From NCBI RefSeq assembly GCF_900101105.1, contig NZ_FNGA01000001.1:372001-436000 (forward strand): a stretch of 64,000 nt of DNA, written 5' to 3'. Within the stretch, counting starts at the first letter, position 1, and every line of letters starts with the position of its first letter. This DNA is from Maridesulfovibrio ferrireducens. Lineage in GTDB: Bacteria; Desulfobacterota; Desulfovibrionia; Desulfovibrionales; Desulfovibrionaceae. Of this stretch, positions 56,205 through 64,000 are shown in pieces. The translations under genes were made by a program, and so were the position numbers. The notes under the pieces were generated by a model. It saw only the letters and a list, made by a program, of their open reading frames with translations, searched no databases and was not told the origin of the DNA.

Positions 56205-57488
56205 ATGAAAAATTTATCCCTGCCGGGGCCCAGAGGGCTGGCTTTTGATTGTGTATCCAAAACTCTTGATAGTGGATTGGATGCTCAGGCCATACTGGAC
56301 TCTGCCCTTTCATCAAACGATCTGGCTCGACGAGACCGCGGTTTTATTACCGAAGTTCTATACGGCTATCTACGAATGAGAATCCGTCTGCAACACGTGC
56401 TGGGCTGTTTTCTTTCGAGACCGGAAGGACTTCCTGCACCTGTTCTTCAAGTCTTAGGAATTGCTTCATATGAAATTCTGCACATGGATGTTCCCGCTTA
56501 CGCATCAGTAGACTGGGGCGTTGATTCAGTAAAAAGGCTGACCCGCGGTAAACTCGGAGGTCTCGCCAATGCTGTGCTTCGTAAAGTTGCAAGACTTGCT
56601 GAAGACGGTGTGGATATCGAATTTTTCCGCAGAAATCTCCACAATGAAATGAAAGCTCTTTCCGCTTACTACGCATGCCCGCAATGGATTGTTGAGCTAT
56701 GGATTGACAGTTACGGCAGAGAAACGGCGATTCAATACCTCGAGGCTCAAATTTGTCCTCCTGCTGCCGGATTTGCAATTGATACTTCAAATGATGCGGG
56801 ACAGGACGCTGCTGCGGCACTGCTTTTAGAAAAAGAATTTATTGCTTCTGACGGAGAAGCTTTTGCCTTTCATTCAGGGGTTCGCCCTGCGGCGCTGGAA
56901 GGACTGCCGGATAAAGTTCTTTTCAGACAAAGTTACGCGGCAAGAGTTGCTCTTTCCATACTTGAACCTTCAAGCTGGCCTACTCCTGTATGGGATGCAT
57001 GCTCCGGTCGCGGCGGCAAATCACGATATTTGATGCACAATGACATTAAGCCGGTTCTCGCCAGTGATCCACACCTCGGAAGGCTCACTGCTCTGAAAAA
57101 TGAATTTCCTTCCATTTCAGCGTTCAGAGGCTCTGCAATCAATCCACCGATTGCTGCTGGAACCGTCGGCACAGCCCTGCTCGACGTACCTTGCTCAGGT
57201 CTCGGCGTTCTTTCAAGAAGACCGGATACTAAGTTCAAACGCTCATTTGAAGATACAGAATCTTTAGTTCTTTTGCAGTCTAAAATACTTGATAATGGCT
57301 GGAAAACTGTTCGCAAAGGTGGATTTTTAGCATACATAACCTGCACACTTAATCCTGCGGAAAACCACGGGCAAATCGCTAATTTTTTAAAAAAGAACAA
57401 AGATGCCCGTCTGAAAAAGGAATGGACAACATCTCCGGATTCACAGCTTAAAGAGTTTTTCTATTCTGCCCTGCTTGAAAAAATATAA
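56205..57488 (+). CDS. rsmB: RsmB-like 16S rRNA (cytosine-C5) methyltransferase
   Basis: 427 aa. An N-terminal NusB-like domain (RRDRGFITEVLYGYLRMRIR), then the methyltransferase: VWDACSGRGGKSRYLM (SAM), the cysteine motif LLDVPCSGLGVLSRRPD, and YITCTLNPAENHGQI. Together these match RsmB, which methylates C967 of 16S rRNA. GGAATC is a weak ribosome site. Last gene of the def-fmt-DUF116-rsmB operon. Confidence 0.9.
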   Translation: MKNLSLPGPRGLAFDCVSKTLDSGLDAQAILDSALSSNDLARRDRGFITEVLYGYLRMRIRLQHVLGCFLSRPEGLPAPVLQVLGIASYEILHMDVPAYASVDWGVDSVKRLTRGKLGGLANAVLRKVARLAEDGVDIEFFRRNLHNEMKALSAYYACPQWIVELWIDSYGRETAIQYLEAQICPPAAGFAIDTSNDAGQDAAAALLLEKEFIASDGEAFAFHSGVRPAALEGLPDKVLFRQSYAARVALSILEPSSWPTPVWDACSGRGGKSRYLMHNDIKPVLASDPHLGRLTALKNEFPSISAFRGSAINPPIAAGTVGTALLDVPCSGLGVLSRRPDTKFKRSFEDTESLVLLQSKILDNGWKTVRKGGFLAYITCTLNPAENHGQIANFLKKNKDARLKKEWTTSPDSQLKEFFYSALLEKI

Positions 57489-57511
57489 AAGCAGTCTAAG
57501 CAAAAGAGCTA

Positions 57512-58264
57512 CTAATTATTCTGTGTACTCTTGATATAATCCAGAAATTTTTGAGCTTCAGGATGATCAGGATTAAGACTGAGAGCTTTCTCCAGATGTT
57601 CAACACTTTTGTCAAAAAGACCTTTTTCAAAATAAGCTCGAGCCATATTGTAATGCAGGTTCTCGTCATTTGAGGTCATTTCCAGTGCCCGATTATAATA
57701 ATCTATGGCCTGATCCTGCATTCCGGTCTTCCTCAGATTAATACCGAACTCGTTAAAAAGATGCTTATGCTCGGTTTCAAATGCGGCATCAAGACCAACG
57801 AGCCTTTCAAAGATATCATTAGCTTTGCTGGATTCTCCGCGCTCCATGTAGGTAAGTCCCAAGCCGAAATTTGCGCGGACATTGTCTTCATCCACACCTA
57901 ATGCATTTTGAAATTCAAACTCGGCACTGTACGTTGCTCCGGCCTGTCTAGCTTTTTCACCACGCTGAACAGTTCCGCTAAGCTCTTTCATTTTAGGATA
58001 AACTGTAGAAACATAAAACTCCGGCTCAGGAGAATACTTTGAAAGAAATTCTTCCATAGTCGCCGTTGTTTTAGGACCGGAAGGAATATAACTGGTATTA
58101 AGAGCCTGAACTTCTACATTTCCATCATCCATTTCTGTCGCCATCCAATACATCTTACTGATTGTACGACGCACAGTTGTCCCGGTTCCAATCTTTTGTA
58201 CGTTCTGACTGGAAAAGACACCTTGGATTTTTTTTCTTCCCTTATTCTCATCTACAGCAGCCAT
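57512..58264 (-). CDS. TPR-repeat protein
   Basis: 250 aa, soluble. About four or five TPR units lie in the C-terminal half (e.g. VRANFGLGLTYMERGESSKA; NLHYNMARAYFEKGLFDKSV). The N-terminal region (KMYWMATEMDDGNVEVQALN) is not recognised. AAAGGAAAC precedes the ATG. It probably mediates protein contacts; the partner is unknown. Convergent with rsmB. Confidence 0.85.
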   Translation of the reverse strand: MAAVDENKGRKKIQGVFSSQNVQKIGTGTTVRRTISKMYWMATEMDDGNVEVQALNTSYIPSGPKTTATMEEFLSKYSPEPEFYVSTVYPKMKELSGTVQRGEKARQAGATYSAEFEFQNALGVDEDNVRANFGLGLTYMERGESSKANDIFERLVGLDAAFETEHKHLFNEFGINLRKTGMQDQAIDYYNRALEMTSNDENLHYNMARAYFEKGLFDKSVEHLEKALSLNPDHPEAQKFLDYIKSTQNN

Positions 58265-58592
58265 TGATGTTTCCTTTATTTTTTCAAAATGTAGCGATAA
58301 ACATAGATAATTTCTTTAAGGAAAGCCACTAACAAATGTAACCAAACAGTGTGAAAGAAGCTTTACTCCAACCAGTTATAAAAATATCTTATAAATTTGC
58401 AATTTATCTCTTCATTTTTACTTCGCTAAGTTTTACCCTGCGCCGAAGTGATCATATCATTATAATAATTTCCCGCTACGCTATGGACTAATGACAAAAT
58501 TATATTGTTAATGTAAGTACTCATTGCTTAACGATTTACCATTATTTATGCACAATTCCGTAAAAAGCGGACATAGACCAGCAGAGGGCAGT
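58265..58592. other. Divergent intergenic region before the first XRE-cupin gene
   Basis: 328 bases, AT-rich, no gene or RNA recognised. The promoters of both flanking genes should be here, but no good -35/-10 pair stands out. Confidence 0.4.
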
Positions 58593-59159
58593 ATGACAAA
58601 AGCTAAAATAGGACATCGTATTAAAACTTTCAGAGAAAAACAGAGCATCAGCCTCGAAGAATTCTCGAAACGCACAGGGCTTGGAGTTGATTTTCTCGAA
58701 GCCGTCGAAGAAAAAGACAAATACCCCTCACTCGGACCACTGCTTAAAATTGCAAGAGCTCTCGGTGTAAGGCTCGGTACTTTTCTTGATGACCATGTCA
58801 GCAAAGACCCCCTAATCGTCCGTTTAGATGAGCGCCAGGAAGAACTGACCATGCATTCAGAGAAAAAAGAAGCCGCTTCCATGAAATACTTTTCCCTTGG
58901 TAAAGGAAAAAGTGACCGTCACATGGAACCTTTTTTTATCCAAATTGAACCAAGCAACGAAGAACACCGGCTCACTTCTCACGAAGGAGAAGAGTTTATC
59001 ATTGTTGTTTCCGGTCAGCTTGAAATTGTCTACGGCAAGAAAACAAGCGTCATAGAAGCAGGCGACAGCACATATTTCAATTCTGTAGTTCCTCACAGCG
59101 TTGCTGCTTACGGCGACAAAAAATGTGAAATCTACGCAGTTCTGTATTTCCCTGAATAA
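58593..59159 (+). CDS. XRE-cupin transcriptional regulator (first copy)
   Basis: 188 aa from the ATG at 58593 with GAGGG upstream. An N-terminal helix-turn-helix of XRE type (IKTFREKQSISLEEFSKRTG), and a C-terminal cupin (HEGEEFIIVVSGQLEIVYGK; EAGDSTYFNSVVPHSV). It probably senses a small molecule with the cupin and controls the acyl-CoA ligase gene 21 bases downstream. Paralog at 60.9 kb. Confidence 0.88.
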   Translation: MTKAKIGHRIKTFREKQSISLEEFSKRTGLGVDFLEAVEEKDKYPSLGPLLKIARALGVRLGTFLDDHVSKDPLIVRLDERQEELTMHSEKKEAASMKYFSLGKGKSDRHMEPFFIQIEPSNEEHRLTSHEGEEFIIVVSGQLEIVYGKKTSVIEAGDSTYFNSVVPHSVAAYGDKKCEIYAVLYFPE

Positions 59160-59180
59160 GATAATAAGGTGGAGAATCTC

Positions 59181-60827
59181 ATGGAAAAATCACACCTCAG
59201 GGAAATAACTCTCGGGGCATTGCTTGATGAAGCGGTTGAAAAATGGCCGGATAATGAAGCAGTTGTTTACGTTGATCGCGACTTCAGACTCACTTACAGC
59301 GAATTCGGCGAACTGGTAGACGAGCTCGCTATGGGGCTCATGGCTCTCGGTATCAAAAAAGGTGAAAAAGTTGCTATCTGGGCAACCAACGTTCCTTACT
59401 GGGTGGCATTGCAGTTTGCCACAGCCAAAATCGGCGCCATTCTGCTTACAGTTAATACTTTTTATCGCACGACTGAGCTGGAATACCTGCTCAAGCAGTC
59501 CGAATGCGAAAACCTCGTCATAATCGATGGATTCAGAGACATAGACTACATCCATACGACTTATGACCTTATTCCTGAACTGCGCACGAATGAAAGAGGT
59601 TACCTTCAGAGCGAAAAATTCCCCGACCTCAAAAGGGTATTCTTTCTCGGACAGGAAAAACATCGCGGTATGTACTCAATGCCCGAAGTTATCAACCTCG
59701 CTGTTGTGACTTCAGACGAAGAATACGAAGAAAGACAAGCGACTCTCGACCCGCATGATGTTATCAACATGCAATACACCTCCGGGACCACAGGCTTCCC
59801 CAAAGGCGTACAGCTTACGCACTACAATATAGGCAACAACGGATACTGGATCGGAGAAAATCAAGGATTTACTTCGAACGACAGGCTTTGTCTGCCGGTT
59901 CCCCTGTTCCACTGTTTCGGCTGTGTGCTCGGAGTTCTTGCCGCGATCAATCACGGCACGACTCTCGTCATTCTCGAAGGGTTTGATCCACTGTTAGTCA
60001 TGGCTTCTGTTGATCAGGAAAAATGCACCGCCCTTTACGGCGTGCCTACCATGTTTATTGCCATCCTTGATCACAAGCTTTTCAATAAATTTGATTATTC
60101 ATCTCTGCGTACCGGAATTATGGCCGGTTCTCCCTGCCCTGTTGAAGTGATGAAAAAAGTCATGGACAAAATGAACATGAACGACATCACCATCTGTTAT
60201 GGATTAACCGAAGCCTCTCCGGTTATGACACAGACCCGCATGGACGATGACATTGATCGCAGAACAGCGTCAGTAGGCCGCGCAATGCCGGAAATAGAAG
60301 TAGCTCTATTCAACCCCGAAACAGGTAATCAATGCGCTGTCGGTGATACAGGTGAAATCTGCTGCCGCGGCTATAATGTGATGAAAGGGTACTATAAAAA
60401 CCCCGAAGCCACTGCTGCAAACATTGATGTTGACGGCTGGCTGCATTCAGGCGACCTCGGAGTTATGGACGAGCAGGGTTATCTTGCTGTTACCGGACGA
60501 CTCAAAGATATGATCATCCGCGGCGGTGAAAACATCTACCCCCGTGAAATCGAAGAATTCCTCTACACAATGGATGGAATACTCGATATTCAGGTTGCCG
60601 GAGTTCCAAGCAAAAAATTCGGGGAACAGGTCGGAGCATTCATCATTCTTAAAGACGGAGTCGATATGACTCCTGAAGATGTTGTAGATTATTGCAGGGG
60701 CAAGATTTCAAGATATAAAATTCCTAAATTCATTACATTCATTGAAGCTTACCCCATGACAGCAAGCGGAAAAATACAAAAATACAAGCTCAGAGAGCTT
60801 GCCGAAGAGATGTTCCCCGACGCTTAA
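59181..60827 (+). CDS. Acyl-CoA synthetase (AMP-forming, ACSF2-like)
   Basis: 548 aa from the ATG at 59181 with GGTGGAGA upstream. AMP-binding motifs: [51 protein letters not shown], and the catalytic lysine in [13 protein letters not shown]. It activates a carboxylic acid, probably a medium or long fatty acid, to its CoA ester. No membrane segment. Partner of the preceding regulator. Confidence 0.9.
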   Translation: MEKSHLREITLGALLDEAVEKWPDNEAVVYVDRDFRLTYSEFGELVDELAMGLMALGIKKGEKVAIWATNVPYWVALQFATAKIGAILLTVNTFYRTTELEYLLKQSECENLVIIDGFRDIDYIHTTYDLIPELRTNERGYLQSEKFPDLKRVFFLGQEKHRGMYSMPEVINLAVVTSDEEYEERQATLDPHDVINMQYTSGTTGFPKGVQLTHYNIGNNGYWIGENQGFTSNDRLCLPVPLFHCFGCVLGVLAAINHGTTLVILEGFDPLLVMASVDQEKCTALYGVPTMFIAILDHKLFNKFDYSSLRTGIMAGSPCPVEVMKKVMDKMNMNDITICYGLTEASPVMTQTRMDDDIDRRTASVGRAMPEIEVALFNPETGNQCAVGDTGEICCRGYNVMKGYYKNPEATAANIDVDGWLHSGDLGVMDEQGYLAVTGRLKDMIIRGGENIYPREIEEFLYTMDGILDIQVAGVPSKKFGEQVGAFIILKDGVDMTPEDVVDYCRGKISRYKIPKFITFIEAYPMTASGKIQKYKLRELAEEMFPDA

Positions 60828-60932
60828 CGGCTGCAAAGGAATATTTTTATATAAATATTACGGGGAATTTTGCTTAAATCCGGCAAAACCCCCGGTTCTT
60901 TTAATCGGATTCACCCATATCAGGGAGACTGT

Positions 60933-61490
60933 ATGAGTAATGATCAGGCATACAAAGAAATTGCTCCGCGACTCAGAGGCATTAGAGATGCCGTGGACAT
61001 GACTGTGGCGGAACTGGCTGAAAAAGTCGGTGTAGAAGCAGCTCTGGCTGAAAAATATGAGTCAGGTGAAATTGAAATCCCTGTAAGCTATCTCATGGAT
61101 GTAGCACACGTATGCGGAGTAGGACTGACTGTCCTGATTTCCGGCAATGAAGCCCATCTCAAAAACTATGCTCTGGTTCGCAAGGGTAAAGGTTTCAGCG
61201 TCGACAGGCGTAAAGACTACGACTACAAAAACCTCGCTTCAACCTTTGTCGGCAGACGCATGGAACCTTTCATGATTAACGTTCCTGCTAAAGACCCTGC
61301 TGATATGAATTTTACCACTCACCGCGGACAGGAATTCATCTATGTACTTGAAGGCCGGCTCGAACTGAGACTGGACGACAATGTACTTGAACTTGAAGCC
61401 GGCGATTCTCTATATTTCGATTCAAATACTCCTCATGCTTTGCGCGGCTTAGATGGCGAACCTGCCCGCATGCTGGACGTAATTTTATAA
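60933..61490 (+). CDS. XRE-cupin transcriptional regulator (second copy)
   Basis: 185 aa from the ATG at 60933 with GGGAGA upstream. The helix-turn-helix is less canonical (MTVAELAEKVGVEAALAEKY). The cupin is clear (HRGQEFIYVLEGRLELRLDD; EAGDSLYFDSNTPHAL). The extra part VDRRKDYDYKNLASTF differs from the first copy. Precedes an acyl-CoA ligase by 18 bases. Confidence 0.88.
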   Translation: MSNDQAYKEIAPRLRGIRDAVDMTVAELAEKVGVEAALAEKYESGEIEIPVSYLMDVAHVCGVGLTVLISGNEAHLKNYALVRKGKGFSVDRRKDYDYKNLASTFVGRRMEPFMINVPAKDPADMNFTTHRGQEFIYVLEGRLELRLDDNVLELEAGDSLYFDSNTPHALRGLDGEPARMLDVIL

Positions 61491-61508
61491 CTCGATCAGG
61501 AGCATAAC

Positions 61509-63155
61509 ATGCAGAAAGAAAAATTCAGCTCCTATCCGGAGTTCTGTGAGAAATACAAAATAGAAGTTCCCGATAATTTCAACTTCGCTTTTGATTTTGT
61601 TGATAAAACCGCAGCGGAAGACCCTACACGTTTGGCAATGATTCACATTGACCCTGATGGTGTCCGCGCTGAAAAAGATTTCGAATTCTTCTCCAAAGCA
61701 TCTTCAAGACTCGCCAACGGTCTTGCAAAAGCAGGAATAGGCAAAGGCGACAGAGTCATGGTTATTCTGTATCGCCGCATAGACTGGTGGGTTTCAATGC
61801 TTGCCTGTCACAAAGTAGGTGCAGTTCCTGTTCCTTCGCCCAACCTGCTGACAGTTAAGGACATTGAATTTCGTGTTAATTTTGCGAAAATCAAAAGTAT
61901 TATTGCGGAAGATTCTGTTGCAGACAGAGTTGAAGAAGCAAACGCAAGCTGTCCGTCCTTAAAGGTTCTTATTCAGGCTGGAAAAGGCAAACTTGCAAAA
62001 GGCTGGCTCGACATAGACGGTCTCTGCGCTGAAAACTCAGATTCCTTTCCACGTCCCGCAGACTGTGCAGGCGGTGACGACGCTCTACTGATTTTCTTTT
62101 CATCCGGAACCACCGGGCAGCCTAAAATGGTGGAACACACTCACACCTATCCGCTTGGACATTATACCACAGGCGCATACTGGCACGACCTAGAACCCGG
62201 CAACATTCATCTGACCCTTGCCGACACAGGATGGGGAAAAGCTGTCTGGGGCAAATTCTACGGACAGTGGATGGCCGGCGCGACTGTCTTCACATGGGAT
62301 TTCCGGGGTAAGTTTAACCCTGCGGAGCTGTTGCAGATTATTGCCGACCACAAAGTAACATCTTTTTGCGCACCGCCCACAGTATACCGATTCATGATCC
62401 GTGAAGATCTCACTAAATATGACCTTTCAGCCCTGACTCACTGCACCACCGCAGGAGAGCTTCTCAATGCTTCTGTCTTTGAAGCGTGGCAAGAAGCAAC
62501 AGGTAAGCCTCTTTACGAAGGATACGGTCAGACTGAGTCCACACTACAGATTGCAACTTTCCCCCACATGACTCCGAAACCGGGGTCTATAGGTAAACCC
62601 TGCCCCGGCTGGGACATCGCTCTGATTGATGTGGAAGGTAACAAATGTGCTGCCGGTGAAGAAGGCCAGATCTGCGTAAGAATTGATCCTGCTAAACCGG
62701 TTGGACTGTTCAACGGATATCTGGACGAGCCTGAAAAAACCGCAAGCGTTATGGTAAACGGTTACTATCAGACCGGCGACAAGGCTTGGATGGATGAAGA
62801 CGGTTACTACTGGTTCCTCGGCAGGACTGATGACCTTATCAAAAGTTCCGGTTACCGCATCGGACCTTTTGAAGTAGAAAGTGCGCTCCTCACCCACGCT
62901 GCCGTCATTGAATCCGCAGTAACTGGCGTTCCCGACCCAGTACGTGGTCAGGCTGTTAAGGCAACAATTGTTCTCGCCGATGGTTTTGTCGGATCTGCGG
63001 AACTCACCAAGGAACTACAGAACCATGTAAAAAAGGTCACAGCTCCTTACAAATACCCCAGAGTTATCGAATACGTGGATGAACTGCCCAAAACTATCAG
63101 CGGCAAAATTAAACGGGCTGAAATCAGAGCTAAAGACGAAGAAAAATATAAATAA
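61509..63155 (+). CDS. Acyl-CoA synthetase (AMP-forming, medium-chain ACSM-like)
   Basis: 548 aa. FFSSGTTGQPKMVEHTHTYP, EGYGQTESTLQIATFPHMTP, YQTGDKAWMDEDGYYWFLGR, and the lysine in TISGKIKRAEIRAKD are the family motifs. DTGWGKAVWGKFYGQWMAGA and the long insertion fit the ACSM/acetyl-type branch. AGGAG precedes the ATG. Substrate unknown; an aromatic or medium-chain acid is likely. Ends at a terminator. Confidence 0.9.
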   Translation: MQKEKFSSYPEFCEKYKIEVPDNFNFAFDFVDKTAAEDPTRLAMIHIDPDGVRAEKDFEFFSKASSRLANGLAKAGIGKGDRVMVILYRRIDWWVSMLACHKVGAVPVPSPNLLTVKDIEFRVNFAKIKSIIAEDSVADRVEEANASCPSLKVLIQAGKGKLAKGWLDIDGLCAENSDSFPRPADCAGGDDALLIFFSSGTTGQPKMVEHTHTYPLGHYTTGAYWHDLEPGNIHLTLADTGWGKAVWGKFYGQWMAGATVFTWDFRGKFNPAELLQIIADHKVTSFCAPPTVYRFMIREDLTKYDLSALTHCTTAGELLNASVFEAWQEATGKPLYEGYGQTESTLQIATFPHMTPKPGSIGKPCPGWDIALIDVEGNKCAAGEEGQICVRIDPAKPVGLFNGYLDEPEKTASVMVNGYYQTGDKAWMDEDGYYWFLGRTDDLIKSSGYRIGPFEVESALLTHAAVIESAVTGVPDPVRGQAVKATIVLADGFVGSAELTKELQNHVKKVTAPYKYPRVIEYVDELPKTISGKIKRAEIRAKDEEKYK

Positions 63156-63175
63156 CGACGTTCAATAACAATTTA

Positions 63176-63212
63176 AACCCCTCCATTGCATTTGCTTTGG
63201 AGGGGTTTTTTG
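63176..63212 (+). terminator. Terminator of the acyl-CoA ligase gene
   Basis: Stem of about ten bases with one bulged G (63176-63185 with 63198-63208) and a run of T. Confidence 0.8.
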
Positions 63213-63226
63213 TTGTATTAAAGAAT

Positions 63227-63634
63227 ATGAACACAGACAAAATTTTAGTTTTCATACAAAAGCTACCCACCACGCTTGCTGCAATTTTATTGATAACTTG
63301 GAGCAAACCCTATTCAAGTGATCTACCTTTACCACACTTGTGGGGCTACACTTTCAGCATGCCTGTCCGCTTAGGCCTTACGGCTGTAGGCGGAGCTTTT
63401 TTATATTATAGTCTTTTTTATATAAAACCTAAAAAAATCAAAAAAATAGAAACATACAATGACAAGATATGCCCTAAATGCAGTGAAGTTTTTATAGCTG
63501 GCTACATTCCAGAAGATGATCTTTGTTCAAAATGTAAAATCCCTTTAGAGCCTCTTAAAGATTTTTATAAACGCCACCCGGAATTAAAAGACCTTGAAGA
63601 AACGCCTCCTGAAATAATGAACGACATAAAGTAA
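63227..63634 (+). CDS. Small membrane protein with zinc ribbon
   Basis: 135 aa from the ATG at 63227; the frame from 63197 would start inside the terminator. Two transmembrane segments (TTLAAILLITWSKPY-region and LGLTAVGGAFLYYSLFY), then a CxxC…CxxC zinc ribbon (CPKCSEVF … CSKCKIPLE). No clear ribosome site. Family unknown. Confidence 0.65.
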   Translation: MNTDKILVFIQKLPTTLAAILLITWSKPYSSDLPLPHLWGYTFSMPVRLGLTAVGGAFLYYSLFYIKPKKIKKIETYNDKICPKCSEVFIAGYIPEDDLCSKCKIPLEPLKDFYKRHPELKDLEETPPEIMNDIK

Positions 63635-63641
63635 TTTAATC

Positions 63642-63670
63642 AGCCTCGACTTCGGTCGAGGCTTTTTTTT
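63642..63670 (+). terminator. Terminator after the zinc-ribbon gene
   Basis: Perfect 9-bp stem (63642-63650 with 63655-63663), TTCG tetraloop, and seven to eight T. Confidence 0.92.
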
Positions 63671-63751
63671 ATTTTCCCGCTTGACCTGTCTATAGCTTTA
63701 CAGTGCAACATGGTTTTCAACATCAGCTGATAAACACGAATGAGGCTCTGC

Positions 63752-64000
63752 ATGAAAACAAAAAAAATAACTGAAACGAACTCGAAAAACCGGACAGTAG
63801 GAAGACTTGCCAAGAAATTCGGACTGTCCCGCAGCACCCTTCTCTACTATGACTCAATCGGACTGCTTTCCCCTTCTTCACATTTGAAAGGTGAGTATCG
63901 TACTTATTCAAATGAAGAAGAGGAACGGCTTTCTCAAATCTGTCATTATCGAAAGGCCGGAATTCCGTTAAAAGACATCAAAAAGATTCTTGATGCTCCG
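63752..64000 (+). CDS. MerR-family regulator (cut by window edge)
   Basis: 83 codons visible from the ATG at 63752 with GAGG eight bases upstream. NRTVGRLAKKFGLSRSTLLY followed by YDSIGLLSP is a MerR-type winged helix, and the segment GEYRTYSNEEEERLSQICHY with AGIPLKDIKKIL continues it. The effector domain lies outside the window, so the inducer is unknown. Confidence 0.9.
   Translation, partial: MKTKKITETNSKNRTVGRLAKKFGLSRSTLLYYDSIGLLSPSSHLKGEYRTYSNEEEERLSQICHYRKAGIPLKDIKKILDAP

Noticed and set aside
1-64000. tRNA, rRNA and CRISPR loci
   Set aside because: No tRNA cloverleaf, rRNA stretch or regularly spaced repeats were recognised on reading; a tRNAscan/CRISPR-finder run would settle it.

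Overview
This window looks like a chromosome segment of a sulfate-reducing deltaproteobacterium of the Desulfovibrio group, probably a marine, moderate-GC lineage of the Maridesulfovibrio type. The main reason is a complete dsrMKJOP operon at 21.9-26.9 kb, the membrane complex of dissimilatory sulfite reduction. Other supports are a two-gene D-lactate/glycolate dehydrogenase, a TrmD fused to a second SPOUT methyltransferase domain, paired XRE-cupin regulators and acyl-CoA ligases, and a PTS with EI, HPr and IID but no IIC in view. No rRNA, tRNA, CRISPR array, insertion sequence or prophage was recognised. Most of the window is core chromosome. The clearest accessory block is 44.9-48.7 kb.

Layout. 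0-3.5 kb, minus strand: LysR regulator, FAD and Fe-S subunits of a 2-hydroxyacid dehydrogenase, then what looks like the first codons of secA. 3.7 kb: a 52-residue membrane microprotein. 4.0-9.3 kb, minus: smpB, ptsI, ptsH, a PTS IID gene, rsmI, yraN, rnhB. 9.4-13.8 kb, minus: ffh-rpsP-khpA-rimM-trmD-rplS, a translation/secretion operon that continues past a terminator into rnhB-yraN-rsmI. 14.1-17.0 kb, plus: OB-fold protein, CCG-type Fe-S protein, polytopic membrane protein. 17.4-20.1 kb: small unknown protein, thioesterase, a strong candidate structured RNA with its own terminator, catalase. 20.2 kb: sfsA on minus. 21.3-26.9 kb: RsbRD-type protein plus dsrMKJOP.

27-43 kb carries housekeeping genes: a hypothetical protein, Usp, hisC-cmk, an HD-HAD fusion, glf, hflKC, phosphohexomutase, rnhA, hemW, a tandem Usp, queH, RNase G/E, a radical SAM protein. 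trmI (43.8 kb) has an unusual acidic tail. 44.9-48.7 kb, minus, holds three paralogous secreted proteins of unknown family, one polytopic membrane protein and one secreted protein resembling the SecD first periplasmic domain. Duplicated 3' flanks and a duplicated copy of the trmI terminator region show that this block grew by local duplication. A secreted caspase-like peptidase and a DUF2628 membrane protein follow. This is the best candidate for something undescribed.

50.6-57.5 kb, plus: hisS-aspS, then def-fmt-DUF116-rsmB, with a TPR protein on minus. 58.6-63.2 kb, plus: two successive modules, each an XRE-cupin regulator followed by an AMP-forming acyl-CoA ligase. The window ends with a small zinc-ribbon membrane protein and a truncated MerR regulator.

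Taken together the genes suggest an anaerobe that oxidises lactate or related acids and passes electrons to sulfite reduction through Dsr, with catalase and Usp proteins for oxidative and general stress. All calls are from reading the sequence. No database search was run.
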